NCBI GenBank assembly: GCA_007988745.1
Contig: BJUT01000003.1
Coordinates: 84,347 to 148,346 of the forward strand
Direction: 5' to 3'
DNA: 64,000 nt
Source: Pseudoalteromonas atlantica
GTDB taxonomy: Bacteria; Pseudomonadota; Gammaproteobacteria; Enterobacterales; Alteromonadaceae
The stretch's first letter is position 1. Every line of letters starts with the position of its first letter. Both the position numbers and the translations under genes were made by a program. Of this stretch, positions 1 to 10,400 are shown piece after piece. The notes beneath the pieces are model-generated. The model was not told the origin of the DNA and searched no databases. It was given only the letters and a program-made list of their open reading frames with translations.

Positions 1-1056
1 AAAATGATGTGTTGAAGCATCATATTCAACACTGTCAAAGCGATACACTAAAGACTGCTGGTATACGAGGCTAAATTTATTCTCATCCCCTTGCCAATAA
101 TCACTGGTGATTTTGCTTATAGCCACATTTTTACCTTGCTTATCTGTCACTATAATTTCGGTAATTATGCCTTTGAACTGCCTTTGCCATTGTTTTAAAT
201 ATAATGAAGCATCAGTAAATAGCATATTTTTAGCTAAATCATGTTGATGTGTTTTAACTTCTTTTATCCAAAGCTCGTCAGCGAGTTTAAGCGCTTTGTT
301 AGTCAGCTTTATATGGTTACTTTGCGCCACGGCATCGATAATTATGGGCTGTGAAATTAACGCCTTTATTGGCTCTAACAACGTATTTAGTATTTGTACT
401 TGTTCGCCCTGTGATAAATAAAACGGTGCAGGGGCACATTGAGGAATCGTTTCGTCGAATTTTTCTAAAAAAGAAGGGTGCGAATTAATAAGCTTATTAG
501 CAGCAAAAACCCCTAATGGCACATAACGATAAAATGAGCGCGGGTAGGCAGATGCGTCAATACCTAAGCGATCGGCAGCATTATTAAAATCATCTAAATC
601 AAGTAATACTTTGTCTACTCTATGATGGTGAAGTACGTTTACTATTTCTTCTAGCGAGTTTACTTCAACTAACGAGGTAATATTTTGCGTTTTAAACCAA
701 TTAGCCTGATAACTGCCATGGACCACGCCATAACGTAATTTTTTCGGGTCTTTATTAACGCTATCGGGATGAGTAAACCAGTACCAATTTTCTAGGTAAA
801 TAGGTGACGACAACTTACCATACTGGCTCATCTCAGAGGTTAAATGCGTTGTAAAATACCCATCCAACCTATCTTGTTTTACCTCGCGACGAGCCCTCAG
901 CCAAGGTAACGATTGCAACTCAAATGGCATGTCCATATTGTGTAAAATGCATTGCACTTGGTTAACCGCATTATCTGGTGTTGTAAGCGATACATTGGTA
1001 CCAAATTTTAAGGGTTCAGTTAAAGTTAAAAGTGCAAAAAATAACGTTGTGGGCAT
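1..1056 (-). CDS. Periplasmic solute-binding/sensor-type protein, 3' end cut by window edge
   Basis: An open frame of 352 codons runs without a stop from an ATG at 1056 to the left edge, so the C-terminus is missing. The N-terminal ~230 residues read like a family-3 solute-binding domain (opening with FGTNVSL, later YGVVHGSYQANW and a run of hydrophilic lobes). The last ~90 residues (WQRQFKGIITEIIVTDKQG, DYWQGDE) resemble the extracytoplasmic sensor segment that precedes a membrane helix in sensor kinases or diguanylate cyclases. I infer a signalling protein with an SBP-type input domain, but the output domain lies outside the window. The first ~20 residues are only weakly signal-peptide-like. 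No operon partner is visible; the next gene upstream is on the same strand 128 bases away. Confidence 0.6.
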   Translation of the reverse strand, partial: MPTTLFFALLTLTEPLKFGTNVSLTTPDNAVNQVQCILHNMDMPFELQSLPWLRARREVKQDRLDGYFTTHLTSEMSQYGKLSSPIYLENWYWFTHPDSVNKDPKKLRYGVVHGSYQANWFKTQNITSLVEVNSLEEIVNVLHHHRVDKVLLDLDDFNNAADRLGIDASAYPRSFYRYVPLGVFAANKLINSHPSFLEKFDETIPQCAPAPFYLSQGEQVQILNTLLEPIKALISQPIIIDAVAQSNHIKLTNKALKLADELWIKEVKTHQHDLAKNMLFTDASLYLKQWQRQFKGIITEIIVTDKQGKNVAISKITSDYWQGDENKFSLVYQQSLVYRFDSVEYDASTHHF

Positions 1057-1184
1057 AATCCATTGCTAAATAATTGTGTTAATTACAATAAGTATAGTAA
1101 GGCTTTACCAAAATACCTAACTTCGATAAAATTAAATATTAAGTTAAATCAATAGGTAACCTTTCGCTTTAGTAACACTTAACT

Positions 1185-1613
1185 TTAACGCTTAAATTTT
1201 GTTTCTAAAATCACTGACGACGTTGTGCGCTCTACCCCATCTAAATTACCTATATCATCAAGTAAATGGCTTAGCTTTTCTAAGTTTTGCGCTTGCACTA
1301 CGGCAATTAAATCAAACTCCCCACTTATGGCATAAAGCTGGGAAATAGCATCAATCTGTTTAAGTTCTAAATTGGTTTTAGTGGTGAGTTTTTGCATCAC
1401 CTTTATAGATACATGAGCCGAGACCATACTGGTCAAATAGTCTTCACCGTAATCTACGCTATAGCCTTTTATAACTCCTGTTTCTTCAAGTTTTAACATA
1501 CGGCTTTGCACGGTAGAGCGCGATAAATTAAGCATGCGTGCCAAGTCAGAAATACTGGCTCTTGCATTGGTTTTTAAAATTGAAAGTAGCTTTTCGTCTT
1601 GTGGAGTTATCAT
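1185..1613 (-). CDS. Lrp/AsnC-family transcriptional regulator
   Basis: The protein has an N-terminal winged helix-turn-helix (DEKLLSILKTNARASISDLA, then LSRSTVQSRMLKLEETGVI) and a C-terminal RAM domain of about 80 residues (VSAHVSIKVMQ, YAISGEFDLIAVVQAQ). This is the standard two-domain plan of ~145-155 residues. I chose the ATG at 1613, where homology to Lrp proteins begins (MITPQDEKLL); an in-frame start at 1655 would add 14 residues that do not fit the family. It is divergent from argD-astA-astD across 182 bases, so control of that cluster, with arginine or another amino acid as co-effector, is a reasonable inference but not shown. The product is probably a cytoplasmic dimer or octamer. 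Confidence 0.85.
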   Translation of the reverse strand: MITPQDEKLLSILKTNARASISDLARMLNLSRSTVQSRMLKLEETGVIKGYSVDYGEDYLTSMVSAHVSIKVMQKLTTKTNLELKQIDAISQLYAISGEFDLIAVVQAQNLEKLSHLLDDIGNLDGVERTTSSVILETKFKR

Positions 1614-1732
1614 ATTGCTTATTAATTTCGTTATTTTGACTTTTATTGTAATCATTTTTCACAAAATAGCACTGCAAATTTAACCTACAACCTTCGATAA
1701 TAGTGCTTAATAACAAAAATTACCTAGCTGAG

Positions 1733-1748
1733 AAAACGCTAACGTTTT
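1733..1748. promoter_or_regulatory. Small inverted repeat ahead of argD
   Basis: Arms AAAACG and CGTTTT are separated by CTAA, in the divergent region between the Lrp-type regulator and argD, 47 bases before the argD start. It could be an operator for the neighbouring regulator. A six-base arm in AT-rich DNA can also arise by chance. Confidence 0.2.
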
Positions 1749-1786
1749 TATTTTGCTAATCTTTATTCAATATTCACAATTTTTAG

Positions 1787-3001
<1,215 letters not shown>

Positions 3002-3009
3002 TTTAATTA

Positions 3010-3029
3010 AGCGCGCCTTAGGGCGCGCT
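3010..3029 (+). other. Intercistronic stem-loop between argD and astA
   Basis: A perfect 8-bp GC-rich stem (AGCGCGCC / GGCGCGCT) closes a TTAG loop. No T-run follows, so it is not a classic terminator. It probably tunes mRNA stability or partial termination between argD and astA, whose start lies 18 bases downstream. Confidence 0.55.
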
Positions 3030-3046
3030 GTTGGAGCAAGTAATAA

Positions 3047-4081
3047 ATGCAAGTATTACGTCCTATTACCACTGAAGACTTTGCTGCACTTAAGCAAATT
3101 GCGATTGAATCGGGCCATGGGTTTACCTCACTTCCGGTGGACGATCAGCAATTAAAAGACAAAATAGACCGCGCCGAGAAAAGCTTTGCTAAAAATATCA
3201 ATCAGCCGTTAGATGAAAGCTACCTATTTGTTTTAGAAGACAGTGAAACAGGTGAGGTTATTGGCACAACCGCCATAGAAGCCGCTGTTGGCTTATCGGT
3301 GCCGCTTTATCATTACCATTTAGGTAAAACAGTACACCACTCGCCTACACTTAATGTTTATAACACCGTTGATATTTTAAGCATGTGTAACGATTACACC
3401 GGATGCTCTGAAATATGTACTTTGTTTTTGCGCGAAAACAGCCGTAAAGGCTTAACCGGGCGCTTTTTATCACGCTCACGCTTTTTATTTATGGCGCAGC
3501 ACAGCGAACGCTTTGCCGATACCGTGATTGCTGAAATGCGCGGCGTAAGTGACGAAGATGGTCATTCACCGTTTTGGCAATGGCTGCAAGAGCACTTTTT
3601 TAGTATTGAGTTTCCCAAGGCCGATCATTTAGTAGGGCTTGGCGATAAAGTGTTTATTAGTGAGTTAATGCCTAAATACCCTATTTACGTCAATCTACTA
3701 AGTAAAAAAGCCCAAGCAGTGATTGGCAACGTGCATGAAAAAACTAAACCGGCACTTAAACTGCTCGAAAAAGAAGGTTTTGAGCACCGTGGCTATGTTG
3801 ATTTGTTTGATGCAGGCCCAACGGTAGAAGCCAAGCTTGGTAATATTCGCAGTATTCGTGAATCTCAAGTATGCCCTATTACTATTGGCGAGCTGGAACA
3901 TATTAGCCAGCACAGCTCAGATACTTTAGCCGTTTGTAATCAAGGTGTAAGTGGGTTTAGAGCAACCTTTACCCAGCACGCCCACTATAACCACGCTAAG
4001 CACACATTAGTAATAAGCCAAGAAGTGGCTGATGCCCTTAATTTATCCCAAGGAGATGCAGCGCGTTTTTTCCGCCTGTAA
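3047..4081 (+). CDS. astA: Arginine N-succinyltransferase
   Basis: AstA catalyses succinyl-CoA + L-arginine to N2-succinyl-arginine, the first step of the AST route of arginine catabolism. The 344-residue length matches the family, and the start ([19 protein letters not shown]), [34 protein letters not shown] and [12 protein letters not shown] are typical AstA blocks on a GNAT-like fold. GGAG ten bases before the ATG supports the start. It lies 45 bases after argD and seven bases before astD, so the three are very likely one transcript. Genes for AstB and AstE, which complete the pathway, are not in this window. Confidence 0.95.
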   Translation: MQVLRPITTEDFAALKQIAIESGHGFTSLPVDDQQLKDKIDRAEKSFAKNINQPLDESYLFVLEDSETGEVIGTTAIEAAVGLSVPLYHYHLGKTVHHSPTLNVYNTVDILSMCNDYTGCSEICTLFLRENSRKGLTGRFLSRSRFLFMAQHSERFADTVIAEMRGVSDEDGHSPFWQWLQEHFFSIEFPKADHLVGLGDKVFISELMPKYPIYVNLLSKKAQAVIGNVHEKTKPALKLLEKEGFEHRGYVDLFDAGPTVEAKLGNIRSIRESQVCPITIGELEHISQHSSDTLAVCNQGVSGFRATFTQHAHYNHAKHTLVISQEVADALNLSQGDAARFFRL

Positions 4082-4088
4082 AACAAAT

Positions 4089-5555
4089 ATGAACACACAC
4101 CTTATAAATAACCAATGGCATTCAGGCCAAGGCCCCGCTTTTAGCTCTGTTAATCCGAGTAACGGCGAAGTTGTATGGCAAGGTAATGGCGCAACAGCTG
4201 ATCAAGTAGATGCTGCAATCAATGCAGCTAGAGCCGCACAAGTACAATGGGCAGATACGCCAATTGAGTCGCGTATAACCATACTTGAAAACTTTGTAGC
4301 ACAATTAAAAGAGCACAGCGAAGAATTTGCAGCCATTATAGCGCGCGAAACCGGCAAGCCTCTTTGGGAAACACGCACAGAAGTAGGCGCTATGACAGGT
4401 AAAGTGGCCATTTCGATTAAAGCGTACAACGAGCGTACCGGCACCACTGAAAACCCAATGCCGGGTGCTAAAGCCTTTATACGCCATAAACCACACGGTG
4501 TTGTGGCTATATTTGGCCCGTATAACTTTCCTGGGCATTTACCTAATGGCCATATTGTACCGGCTATTTTAGCGGGTAACACCGTGGTATTTAAACCGTC
4601 TGAGCTAACCCCTCACGTTGCTGAATTTACTTTATCACTTTGGTTAAAAGCAGGCTTACCAGCAGGTGTTATTAACCTAGTGCAAGGTGAAGTTGAAACA
4701 GGTAAAGCACTTGCTTCGCATCAAAACATAGACGGCTTATTTTTTACCGGCAGCTCAAACACCGGCCATTTATTACATAAACAGTTTGCAGGCCACCCAG
4801 GTAAAATATTAGCGCTTGAAATGGGCGGTAATAACCCTTTAATCGTTAAAAATGTAGCCGATGTAAGCGCTGCAGTGCACGATATTATTCAATCGGGCTT
4901 TATTACTTCTGGCCAGCGCTGTACTTGTGCACGCCGCGTGTTTATTGAAAAATCGCTCAATGGCGATGCTATTTTAGAAAAACTTGTTAGCGCAACTAAA
5001 AACATTGTTGTTGATGACAGCTTTGCAAGCGATCAACCATTTATGGGTGCCATGATCAGCGAAAAAGCCGCCTTAGGCATGGTTGCAGCGCAAAAAGAAT
5101 TAGTTGCAAGTGGTGGCGAAATACTTGTTGAGCTTAAGCAGCTAAAAGCAGGCACTGGGTTTGTAAGCCCAGGTATTATTGATGTAACTAACATTACCAA
5201 CATGGCCGATGAAGAACACTTTGGCCCGCTCATTAAAGTGTATCGCTACAACGACTTTGACAGCGCAATAGCAGAGGCTAATAACACCAGCTTTGGTTTA
5301 TCTGCAGGCTTACTTGGCGATAACGAAGATGATTACAGCCACTTTTTAAAGCGCATTCGTGCCGGCATTGTCAACTGGAACCGCCCTATTACGGGTGCCT
5401 CTAGTGCAGCACCGTTTGGTGGCATAGGCGCAAGTGGTAACCACCGAGCCAGTGCGTATTATGCCGCTGATTATTGTGCCTACCCTGTAGCATCAGTTGA
5501 GGCCGATAAGGTAAACCTGCCACAAACTTTAGCGCCAGGCTTAGTAATTGAATAA
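4089..5555 (+). CDS. astD: N-succinylglutamate 5-semialdehyde dehydrogenase
   Basis: AstD oxidises succinylglutamic semialdehyde to succinylglutamate with NAD+, the fourth AST step. The protein is 488 residues, an aldehyde-dehydrogenase fold with [26 protein letters not shown], the general-base glutamate in LEMGGNNP and the nucleophilic cysteine in [10 protein letters not shown]. The ATG at 4089 is chosen because homology with AstD starts there ([15 protein letters not shown]). A longer in-frame version from 4032 would sit inside astA. Seven bases separate it from astA. Confidence 0.95.
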   Translation: MNTHLINNQWHSGQGPAFSSVNPSNGEVVWQGNGATADQVDAAINAARAAQVQWADTPIESRITILENFVAQLKEHSEEFAAIIARETGKPLWETRTEVGAMTGKVAISIKAYNERTGTTENPMPGAKAFIRHKPHGVVAIFGPYNFPGHLPNGHIVPAILAGNTVVFKPSELTPHVAEFTLSLWLKAGLPAGVINLVQGEVETGKALASHQNIDGLFFTGSSNTGHLLHKQFAGHPGKILALEMGGNNPLIVKNVADVSAAVHDIIQSGFITSGQRCTCARRVFIEKSLNGDAILEKLVSATKNIVVDDSFASDQPFMGAMISEKAALGMVAAQKELVASGGEILVELKQLKAGTGFVSPGIIDVTNITNMADEEHFGPLIKVYRYNDFDSAIAEANNTSFGLSAGLLGDNEDDYSHFLKRIRAGIVNWNRPITGASSAAPFGGIGASGNHRASAYYAADYCAYPVASVEADKVNLPQTLAPGLVIE

Positions 5556-5582
5556 GTGAATAACCCAATTTAAGGATTTAAC

Positions 5583-6386
5583 ATGCACACTAACGTAAAT
5601 ACATTATTTGAAAACCTATGGGATAACTATTTAGCCGTTACCCCCTCGGCAGATAAAATTCATGATTTATTAGGCTCAACGCAAAAAGATGACATTATTA
5701 ACGACCATATTGCGCTGCGGACCTTTAATATTGAAAAAGTAGGCCTAGAAAAACTAGCCGCGCACTTTTTAGCACTTGGTTATACAGAGTGTGGTGAATA
5801 CCACTTTGAAGCTAAAAAGCTCTATGCTAAACACTACGAGCATAGCGATCCTAAGCAACCTAAAGTATTTATTTCTGAGCTATTAGTTGAAAAGTGTTCA
5901 CCAGAGTTACAAGCCATTGTGACAGATATGGTAGAGCAAATAGATGAAAACGCAGTAACTGCCGATAACTTTTTATACTCAGGTACCCATTGGCAAGTAA
6001 GTAGCGACACATACAAGCAGTTACTTGCTGAAAGTGAGTACGCAGCGTGGATGTCGGCATGGGGCTACCGTGCAAACCACTTTACTGTAAATATTAATAT
6101 GCTTGCTAAGTTTGATAATATTCAGGATGTTAACCAAGCACTTAAAGACGCAGGCTTCGCCCTAAATACATCAGGCGGCGAAGTAAAAGGCTCACCAGAG
6201 GTATTATTAGAGCAATCATCAACCCTTGCAGATGAGTATGCTGTCACCTTTAGCGACGGCGAACTGCGCATCCCTAGCTGTTTTTATGAGTTTGCCATTA
6301 GATACCCTAAAGCCAATGGCGAGCTTTACACGGGGTTTGTTGCAGCCTCTGCTGATAAAATCTTTGAAAGCACTAACGCGCGTTAA
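5583..6386 (+). CDS. DUF1338 protein, 2-oxoadipate dioxygenase/decarboxylase-like
   Basis: A 267-residue protein of the DUF1338 (HglS/YdcJ) family. Characterised members are Fe(II) enzymes that convert 2-oxoadipate to 2-hydroxyglutarate in lysine catabolism. The likely metal ligands are present: H42 in DHIALRTF, H166 in RANHFTVN and E236 in CFYEFAIRYP. It starts 28 bases after astD and ends at a strong terminator, so it appears to be the last gene of the argD-astA-astD transcript. That location suggests a catabolic role on a 2-oxo acid derived from arginine or lysine. The true substrate cannot be read from sequence, and this is the short bacterial form of the family. Confidence 0.8.
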   Translation: MHTNVNTLFENLWDNYLAVTPSADKIHDLLGSTQKDDIINDHIALRTFNIEKVGLEKLAAHFLALGYTECGEYHFEAKKLYAKHYEHSDPKQPKVFISELLVEKCSPELQAIVTDMVEQIDENAVTADNFLYSGTHWQVSSDTYKQLLAESEYAAWMSAWGYRANHFTVNINMLAKFDNIQDVNQALKDAGFALNTSGGEVKGSPEVLLEQSSTLADEYAVTFSDGELRIPSCFYEFAIRYPKANGELYTGFVAASADKIFESTNAR

Positions 6387-6415
6387 AAATAAAACATGCC
6401 TTAATGTTTTAACTT

Positions 6416-6442
6416 AAAAAAAGCCCGTTTGGGCTTTTTTTT
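6416..6442 (+). terminator. Rho-independent terminator after the ast cluster
   Basis: AAAAAAGCCC, loop GTTT, GGGC and then eight T residues. It ends exactly one base before an in-frame ATG at 6443 of the next gene. Confidence 0.85.
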
Positions 6443-6478
6443 ATGACAAAAATATTTAGAACATTTACACTAAGTTTT

Positions 6479-7297
6479 ATGCCTGTATTTACTAAATTTT
6501 TGATTATCTTGCATGTACTGCTTATATCATCATTGAGCCATGCAAATGAACCACTTACATTACTCTCTAGAGCGAATGCGTCTACTGATGGCTTTTTAAA
6601 CTCAGATAAAACGTTCGAAAGCCTGCTCAATCATACAATTAATACTAAATTGCAGTGGACCAACCAAGCTCGTTTAATCAAGCGGCTTATGGGTAATGAA
6701 GCAGTGTGCAGCTACGATATAATAAAAACGCCCGAGCGTGAAAAACATATTTTGTTCTCAAATATACCAACTACTATTTACGAGCAACGAAAAATATACG
6801 CATTTAAACGCACCTTACAAAACTTTCCTGAACGAGTCTCTGTTGCTCAACTACTAGAAAAAGACTTTACCCTTGCCGTAGACTCAGGAACGAGTTATCA
6901 AAAACTTGAGCCTGTTTTAACAAAGTATAATGAGCAAATTGCAGCAATAAGCTCAGAAGATACCAGCTCTCAACTACCTCAACTTCTCATCCATAATAGA
7001 ATAGACATGATTGTCGATTACGAGGTTAACGTACTTGGTGCACTCACCAGTGAGCAACTAAAACAAATAGATAGTCGTGAAATAGCTGAATTTCCAGAAT
7101 TTGTTAATGGCTACTTTGCATGTAGTAAGTCAGAGCTTGGCGAAAAAGTAATAAAAACCATCAATATTTTAATGAACACCCCCGAAATTTACGACCGCTT
7201 ACAAAAAAGTTTACAACAAGCCTATAGTGCTGATACATCCAGCGCTATGATGCTTGCTTACTCTCAAGAGCACGTATACTTAACCTCTGATGAGTAA
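6479..7297 (+). CDS. Periplasmic amino-acid-binding-like protein (SBP family 3)
   Basis: A secreted protein of ~270 residues: a hydrophobic signal (FLIILHVLLISSLSHA) followed by a family-3 solute-binding-like fold. Features include CSYDIIKTPEREKHILFS (the block TPER..ILFSN is common in orphan periplasmic proteins of this type), AVDSGTSYQ, and DMIVDYEVN. I place the start at 6479 because an upstream ATG at 6443 abuts the terminator hairpin and has only T residues where a ribosome site should be. With no permease or ATPase genes beside it, this is more likely an orphan binding or sensing protein than an ABC-transporter subunit. The ligand is unknown. Confidence 0.65.
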   Translation: MPVFTKFLIILHVLLISSLSHANEPLTLLSRANASTDGFLNSDKTFESLLNHTINTKLQWTNQARLIKRLMGNEAVCSYDIIKTPEREKHILFSNIPTTIYEQRKIYAFKRTLQNFPERVSVAQLLEKDFTLAVDSGTSYQKLEPVLTKYNEQIAAISSEDTSSQLPQLLIHNRIDMIVDYEVNVLGALTSEQLKQIDSREIAEFPEFVNGYFACSKSELGEKVIKTINILMNTPEIYDRLQKSLQQAYSADTSSAMMLAYSQEHVYLTSDE

Positions 7298-7590
7298 AAT
7301 AAATCGTCAAGATAAACTCCATAAATCAAAGTAAGCTACTGATTTTAATAACAAATAAATTATTTTAAATTTATTTAAAATTTTTATTGCGCTGGATAAA
7401 AACCTACATTATTATCTCGCCGCTTCTTGATGATAGCCAATCCGAGTACATTACAAACCCCGTTTGTAGCAAGGCGATAGAGCAACTATCCAAGAGTGAA
7501 TTTGACTGTGCGTTTGCACTATTGATCTCACTCAACTGACTCGTGGATACACCATACCCGAGCAGTTGCTTAATTGACTCGGAAAATAAA
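7298..7590 (+). promoter_or_regulatory. Long leader region of the ornithine/lysine decarboxylase gene
   Basis: This 293-base gene-free stretch has a very AT-rich first third (promoter-like), then a less AT-rich part that looks structured. GAGTGA and TCACTC can enclose a GTGC-GTTT-GCAC hairpin around 7493-7535, and gactcg occurs twice near the start codon. A possible 16-codon frame (7430-7480) reads MIANPSTLQTPFVARR and ends in two rare Arg codons, AGG CGA. It has no good ribosome site, so it is only a candidate leader peptide. Translation-controlled leaders are known for polyamine genes such as speF; this one is not a recognisable copy. Confidence 0.3.
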
Positions 7591-8814
7591 ATGGCTTTAT
7601 CAACACAACAACAAGACACCGTAACTAAAGTACCTGCAGCAGCGGTTGCTGCAAATCAAGCAATTGATTACGCGCAACCGAGTATTGCCCACATTGAACA
7701 ACTTGCTTCACAATTTGGCGCACCTCTAATGGTGCTTGACTGCGACGCTATACGCCGTCAATACCGTGCACTTAAACATGCACTGCCTGGCGTTGTGTTA
7801 CATTTTGCTTTAAAGCCTTTACCGCATGCTGCTGTCGTGCGCACTTTGTTAGATGAAGGCGCAAGCTTTGATTTAGCAACCAGTGGCGAAGTTGACTTAG
7901 TAGCAAGCCAAGGCGTACCAAGCGAGCGTACAATTCACACGCACCCAATAAAGCGCGACAGTGACATTCGCGACGCACTTGCCTACGGCTGTACAGTGTT
8001 TGTGGTGGATAACATTAACGAGCTTGAAAAATTTATTGCCTATAAAGATCAAGCCGAAATTTTAGTGCGTTTAAGCTTTCGTAATAAAGATGCATTTGCT
8101 GATTTATCTAAAAAGTTTGGCTGCAGCCCAGAGGCGGCAATCGACATTATTAGCCTTGCCCAGCAACTTGGTATTCGTATTAAAGGGTTATCGTTTCATG
8201 TTGGCTCGCAATCACCTAACCCAACTAAATACGTTGAAGCGATAAATGCATCTGCAAAAGTGGTTAAACAGGTGGCTGAGTTAGGCTTACCAGCACTTAG
8301 TACGCTCGATATTGGTGGTGGGTTTCCTGTGCCGTACAGCGCAGATGTGCTACCAATTGATGTATTTTGCGCACCTATTAATATCGCGTTGGCACAATTA
8401 CCAGAAACAATGCAAATTATTGCTGAACCTGGCCGTTTTATTGTAGCAAGTAGTGTAACCAGTGTTGCCTCTGTAATGGGACAAGCCACGCGCGAAGGTA
8501 AAACATGGTACTACTTAGATGATGGCGTTTATGGCTCTTTTAGCGGTTTAATGTTTGATGAAGCAGCCTACCCTATCGATAGTGCAAAACAAGATGGCGA
8601 GCGTTTTGAGTCGGTACTTGCAGGCCCAACATGCGACAGTATAGATGTAATAAGTGATTCAATTATGCTGCCAAAACTAAACAATGGCGATTTAATTATT
8701 AGCCGTATGATGGGTGCCTACACACTTGCTACAGCAACCGACTTTAACTTTTTTAAACGTGCTGAGGTCGTTGTATTAAACGAGCAAATGCACAGCCAAG
8801 TATTAACAGGTTAA
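7591..8814 (+). CDS. Ornithine/lysine decarboxylase, fold III PLP enzyme
   Basis: A 407-residue alanine-racemase-fold decarboxylase. It converts ornithine to putrescine (or lysine to cadaverine) in the cytoplasm. Seen directly: PLP lysine K75 in HFALKPLP, H203 in SFHVGSQ, the phosphate loop DIGGGFP (~240-246), EPGR (279-282), C348-D349 in GPTCDSID, and YTLAT near the C-terminus. The CD pair at the dimer interface and the eukaryote-like layout match ODC/LDC rather than diaminopimelate decarboxylase. Start at 7591 has GGA upstream; an in-frame ATG at 7543 would add an unrelated 16 residues and lies in the leader. Whether ornithine, lysine or both are used cannot be decided here. Confidence 0.85.
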   Translation: MALSTQQQDTVTKVPAAAVAANQAIDYAQPSIAHIEQLASQFGAPLMVLDCDAIRRQYRALKHALPGVVLHFALKPLPHAAVVRTLLDEGASFDLATSGEVDLVASQGVPSERTIHTHPIKRDSDIRDALAYGCTVFVVDNINELEKFIAYKDQAEILVRLSFRNKDAFADLSKKFGCSPEAAIDIISLAQQLGIRIKGLSFHVGSQSPNPTKYVEAINASAKVVKQVAELGLPALSTLDIGGGFPVPYSADVLPIDVFCAPINIALAQLPETMQIIAEPGRFIVASSVTSVASVMGQATREGKTWYYLDDGVYGSFSGLMFDEAAYPIDSAKQDGERFESVLAGPTCDSIDVISDSIMLPKLNNGDLIISRMMGAYTLATATDFNFFKRAEVVVLNEQMHSQVLTG

Positions 8815-8831
8815 GAAAATAAGTTCCTCGC

Positions 8832-8857
8832 TATAGGTACGCTGGCTTGTACCTATA
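8832..8857 (+). other. Stem-loop after the decarboxylase gene
   Basis: Perfect 9-bp arms TATAGGTAC and GTACCTATA with an 8-base loop. It lacks a T-run and sits just ahead of the real terminator, so it may protect the mRNA 3' end. Confidence 0.45.
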
Positions 8858-8863
8858 CATTTC

Positions 8864-8895
8864 AACGCAGTTGCTCATTCCAACTGCGTTTTTTT
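8864..8895 (+). terminator. Rho-independent terminator of the decarboxylase gene
   Basis: Arms AACGCAGTT and AACTGCGTT around a 9-base loop, running into a stretch of T residues. Confidence 0.85.
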
Positions 8896-8973
8896 ATTGC
8901 GTTAAATAACTGGGGCTTGTTTACCTTTTTACTCAACAGAGCAGGCTCTAATAAAAGCAACCTGCGCTACTTA

Positions 8974-10254
8974 TTACAAAAATAATGGTTTATAGTCGTT
9001 TTCTAACTGTTCAAACGATAAGTCACCTATAAATTTGCCAAAGCTTAGCCACGTTGCTAAACCTCGTAAATCTTTAAAATGTGGTGGTACAAATTTTGGG
9101 CTTTCTATTACACCTAAACTATGTAATTGCGATATAAGTCTAAAATCATCAATCGATATTTTTCCGACCAACAATAATGGCAGCTGATCAATGCGCCCAA
9201 GCTGTATAGCAACACGAATTAAGTTATATACCAGCACAAATCCTTTAATGTAAGCAATATCCTTAGTAAAAGGTAAGCCTGTTGCCGTGCTGCCTCTAAA
9301 TACACGTTGTGCTAACGTATAGCTTTCATCTTTTGAAAGCCCTTGCGCTAAGTAGTCACGGTATATATCAACAAACTCTGCACCATCAATCACTTTAGTA
9401 ACTGCTTGAATACGATTTACTAACTTTGATAAACGCCTAGGCGTTGATTTAAGGGTAATTATTTCTGTTAAAACAGCTAAGCCTTCTTGAGTCACTGTTG
9501 AGCTTGGCGTCCCTTTACTTAAACAGGTTAAATAAGGCTGAGCTAGCCCGTTTTGCGTTGTACCTACGTGTATCCACCCTTCGTGCACTTCTAAAATATC
9601 AAGCTCACGCTGGGAGAATTTAACATCTTGATTTAGCTTAATGTTATTTGCACCTGCAGCAGCATCACTGACAATCCCATCGCTGAGCATAACCTCTACA
9701 TTAATACCCGCCATACTGCTATTTATTTGCTCAGACAGAATACGCACGGCATCACTTGCATTAATATTTTTAGGATCATCAGGCAAAATATCGGCTATTA
9801 ATAAGTTTTGCAGTGGTATTTCTAACATATTGGCAAGTTCGAACAGTGAAGGTTCACCTGCATGAAATAAATCTTTTGGATGACCAAAAAGCTCTACCGA
9901 CAAATCATGAAACTCAGGCGTTCCTCTATACTCAAGCATACTGAGCACCGTTTTATACTCACTACACATTTTACCCATGTATTGAGAAATAGGATTTAGC
10001 TGACCTAACTGGTTAATAATATTGCGATGCAAGTTAGAAAACGCTTGGCGTAATTCGCTGGGGACAAATCCTAAATCTCGTTGCTGGTAATAGGCGCTAT
10101 CGATTAGCGGATTTTTTTGGCACTTTTGCCTAAAAAACGTCTCTTTGATTTGTTTATCCCAGTTAATGGCATCGAGTATTCTAATGGGTGTTTGTAAAGC
10201 AATTAATTGCTCTGACAGTTCGCGAGTTTTAAGGAGTAAAGCCTTGTCTATCAT
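8974..10254 (-). CDS. DUF1704 metallopeptidase-like protein (QEGLA-motif family)
   Basis: A 426-residue cytoplasmic protein of the DUF1704/TIGR02421 family, often named 'flavohemoglobin expression-modulating QEGLA motif protein'. The diagnostic sites are present: the HExxxH zinc motif HEGWIH (H224, E225, H229), TTQNGLAQP just after it, and QEGLAVLTE (256-264), whose glutamate is a plausible third ligand. Eukaryotic relatives (KIAA0895L/MATCAP) are tubulin tyrosine carboxypeptidases with the same HExxxH motif. The bacterial substrate is unknown and the 'flavohemoglobin' name is not functional evidence. It is monocistronic and divergent from the small genes at 10401. Confidence 0.8.
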   Translation of the reverse strand: MIDKALLLKTRELSEQLIALQTPIRILDAINWDKQIKETFFRQKCQKNPLIDSAYYQQRDLGFVPSELRQAFSNLHRNIINQLGQLNPISQYMGKMCSEYKTVLSMLEYRGTPEFHDLSVELFGHPKDLFHAGEPSLFELANMLEIPLQNLLIADILPDDPKNINASDAVRILSEQINSSMAGINVEVMLSDGIVSDAAAGANNIKLNQDVKFSQRELDILEVHEGWIHVGTTQNGLAQPYLTCLSKGTPSSTVTQEGLAVLTEIITLKSTPRRLSKLVNRIQAVTKVIDGAEFVDIYRDYLAQGLSKDESYTLAQRVFRGSTATGLPFTKDIAYIKGFVLVYNLIRVAIQLGRIDQLPLLLVGKISIDDFRLISQLHSLGVIESPKFVPPHFKDLRGLATWLSFGKFIGDLSFEQLENDYKPLFL

Positions 10255-10400
10255 GGTGTAAGCTCAACAAAAAATGAGGCTTGAGCATAAGGTAAAACCA
10301 GTTAATAGCAAGATTATTTTAGCGCTTATTAGGCATTGTTTTTACGGTGATCGACCCTCATATATAAAACGTAATAGCTTTAAACAATAAAGGGTTAATG

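Noticed and set aside
7404-7619. A 71-residue minus-strand frame in the decarboxylase leader
   Set aside because: It overlaps the start of the decarboxylase gene, has no ribosome site or recognisable domain, and reads through structured leader sequence.
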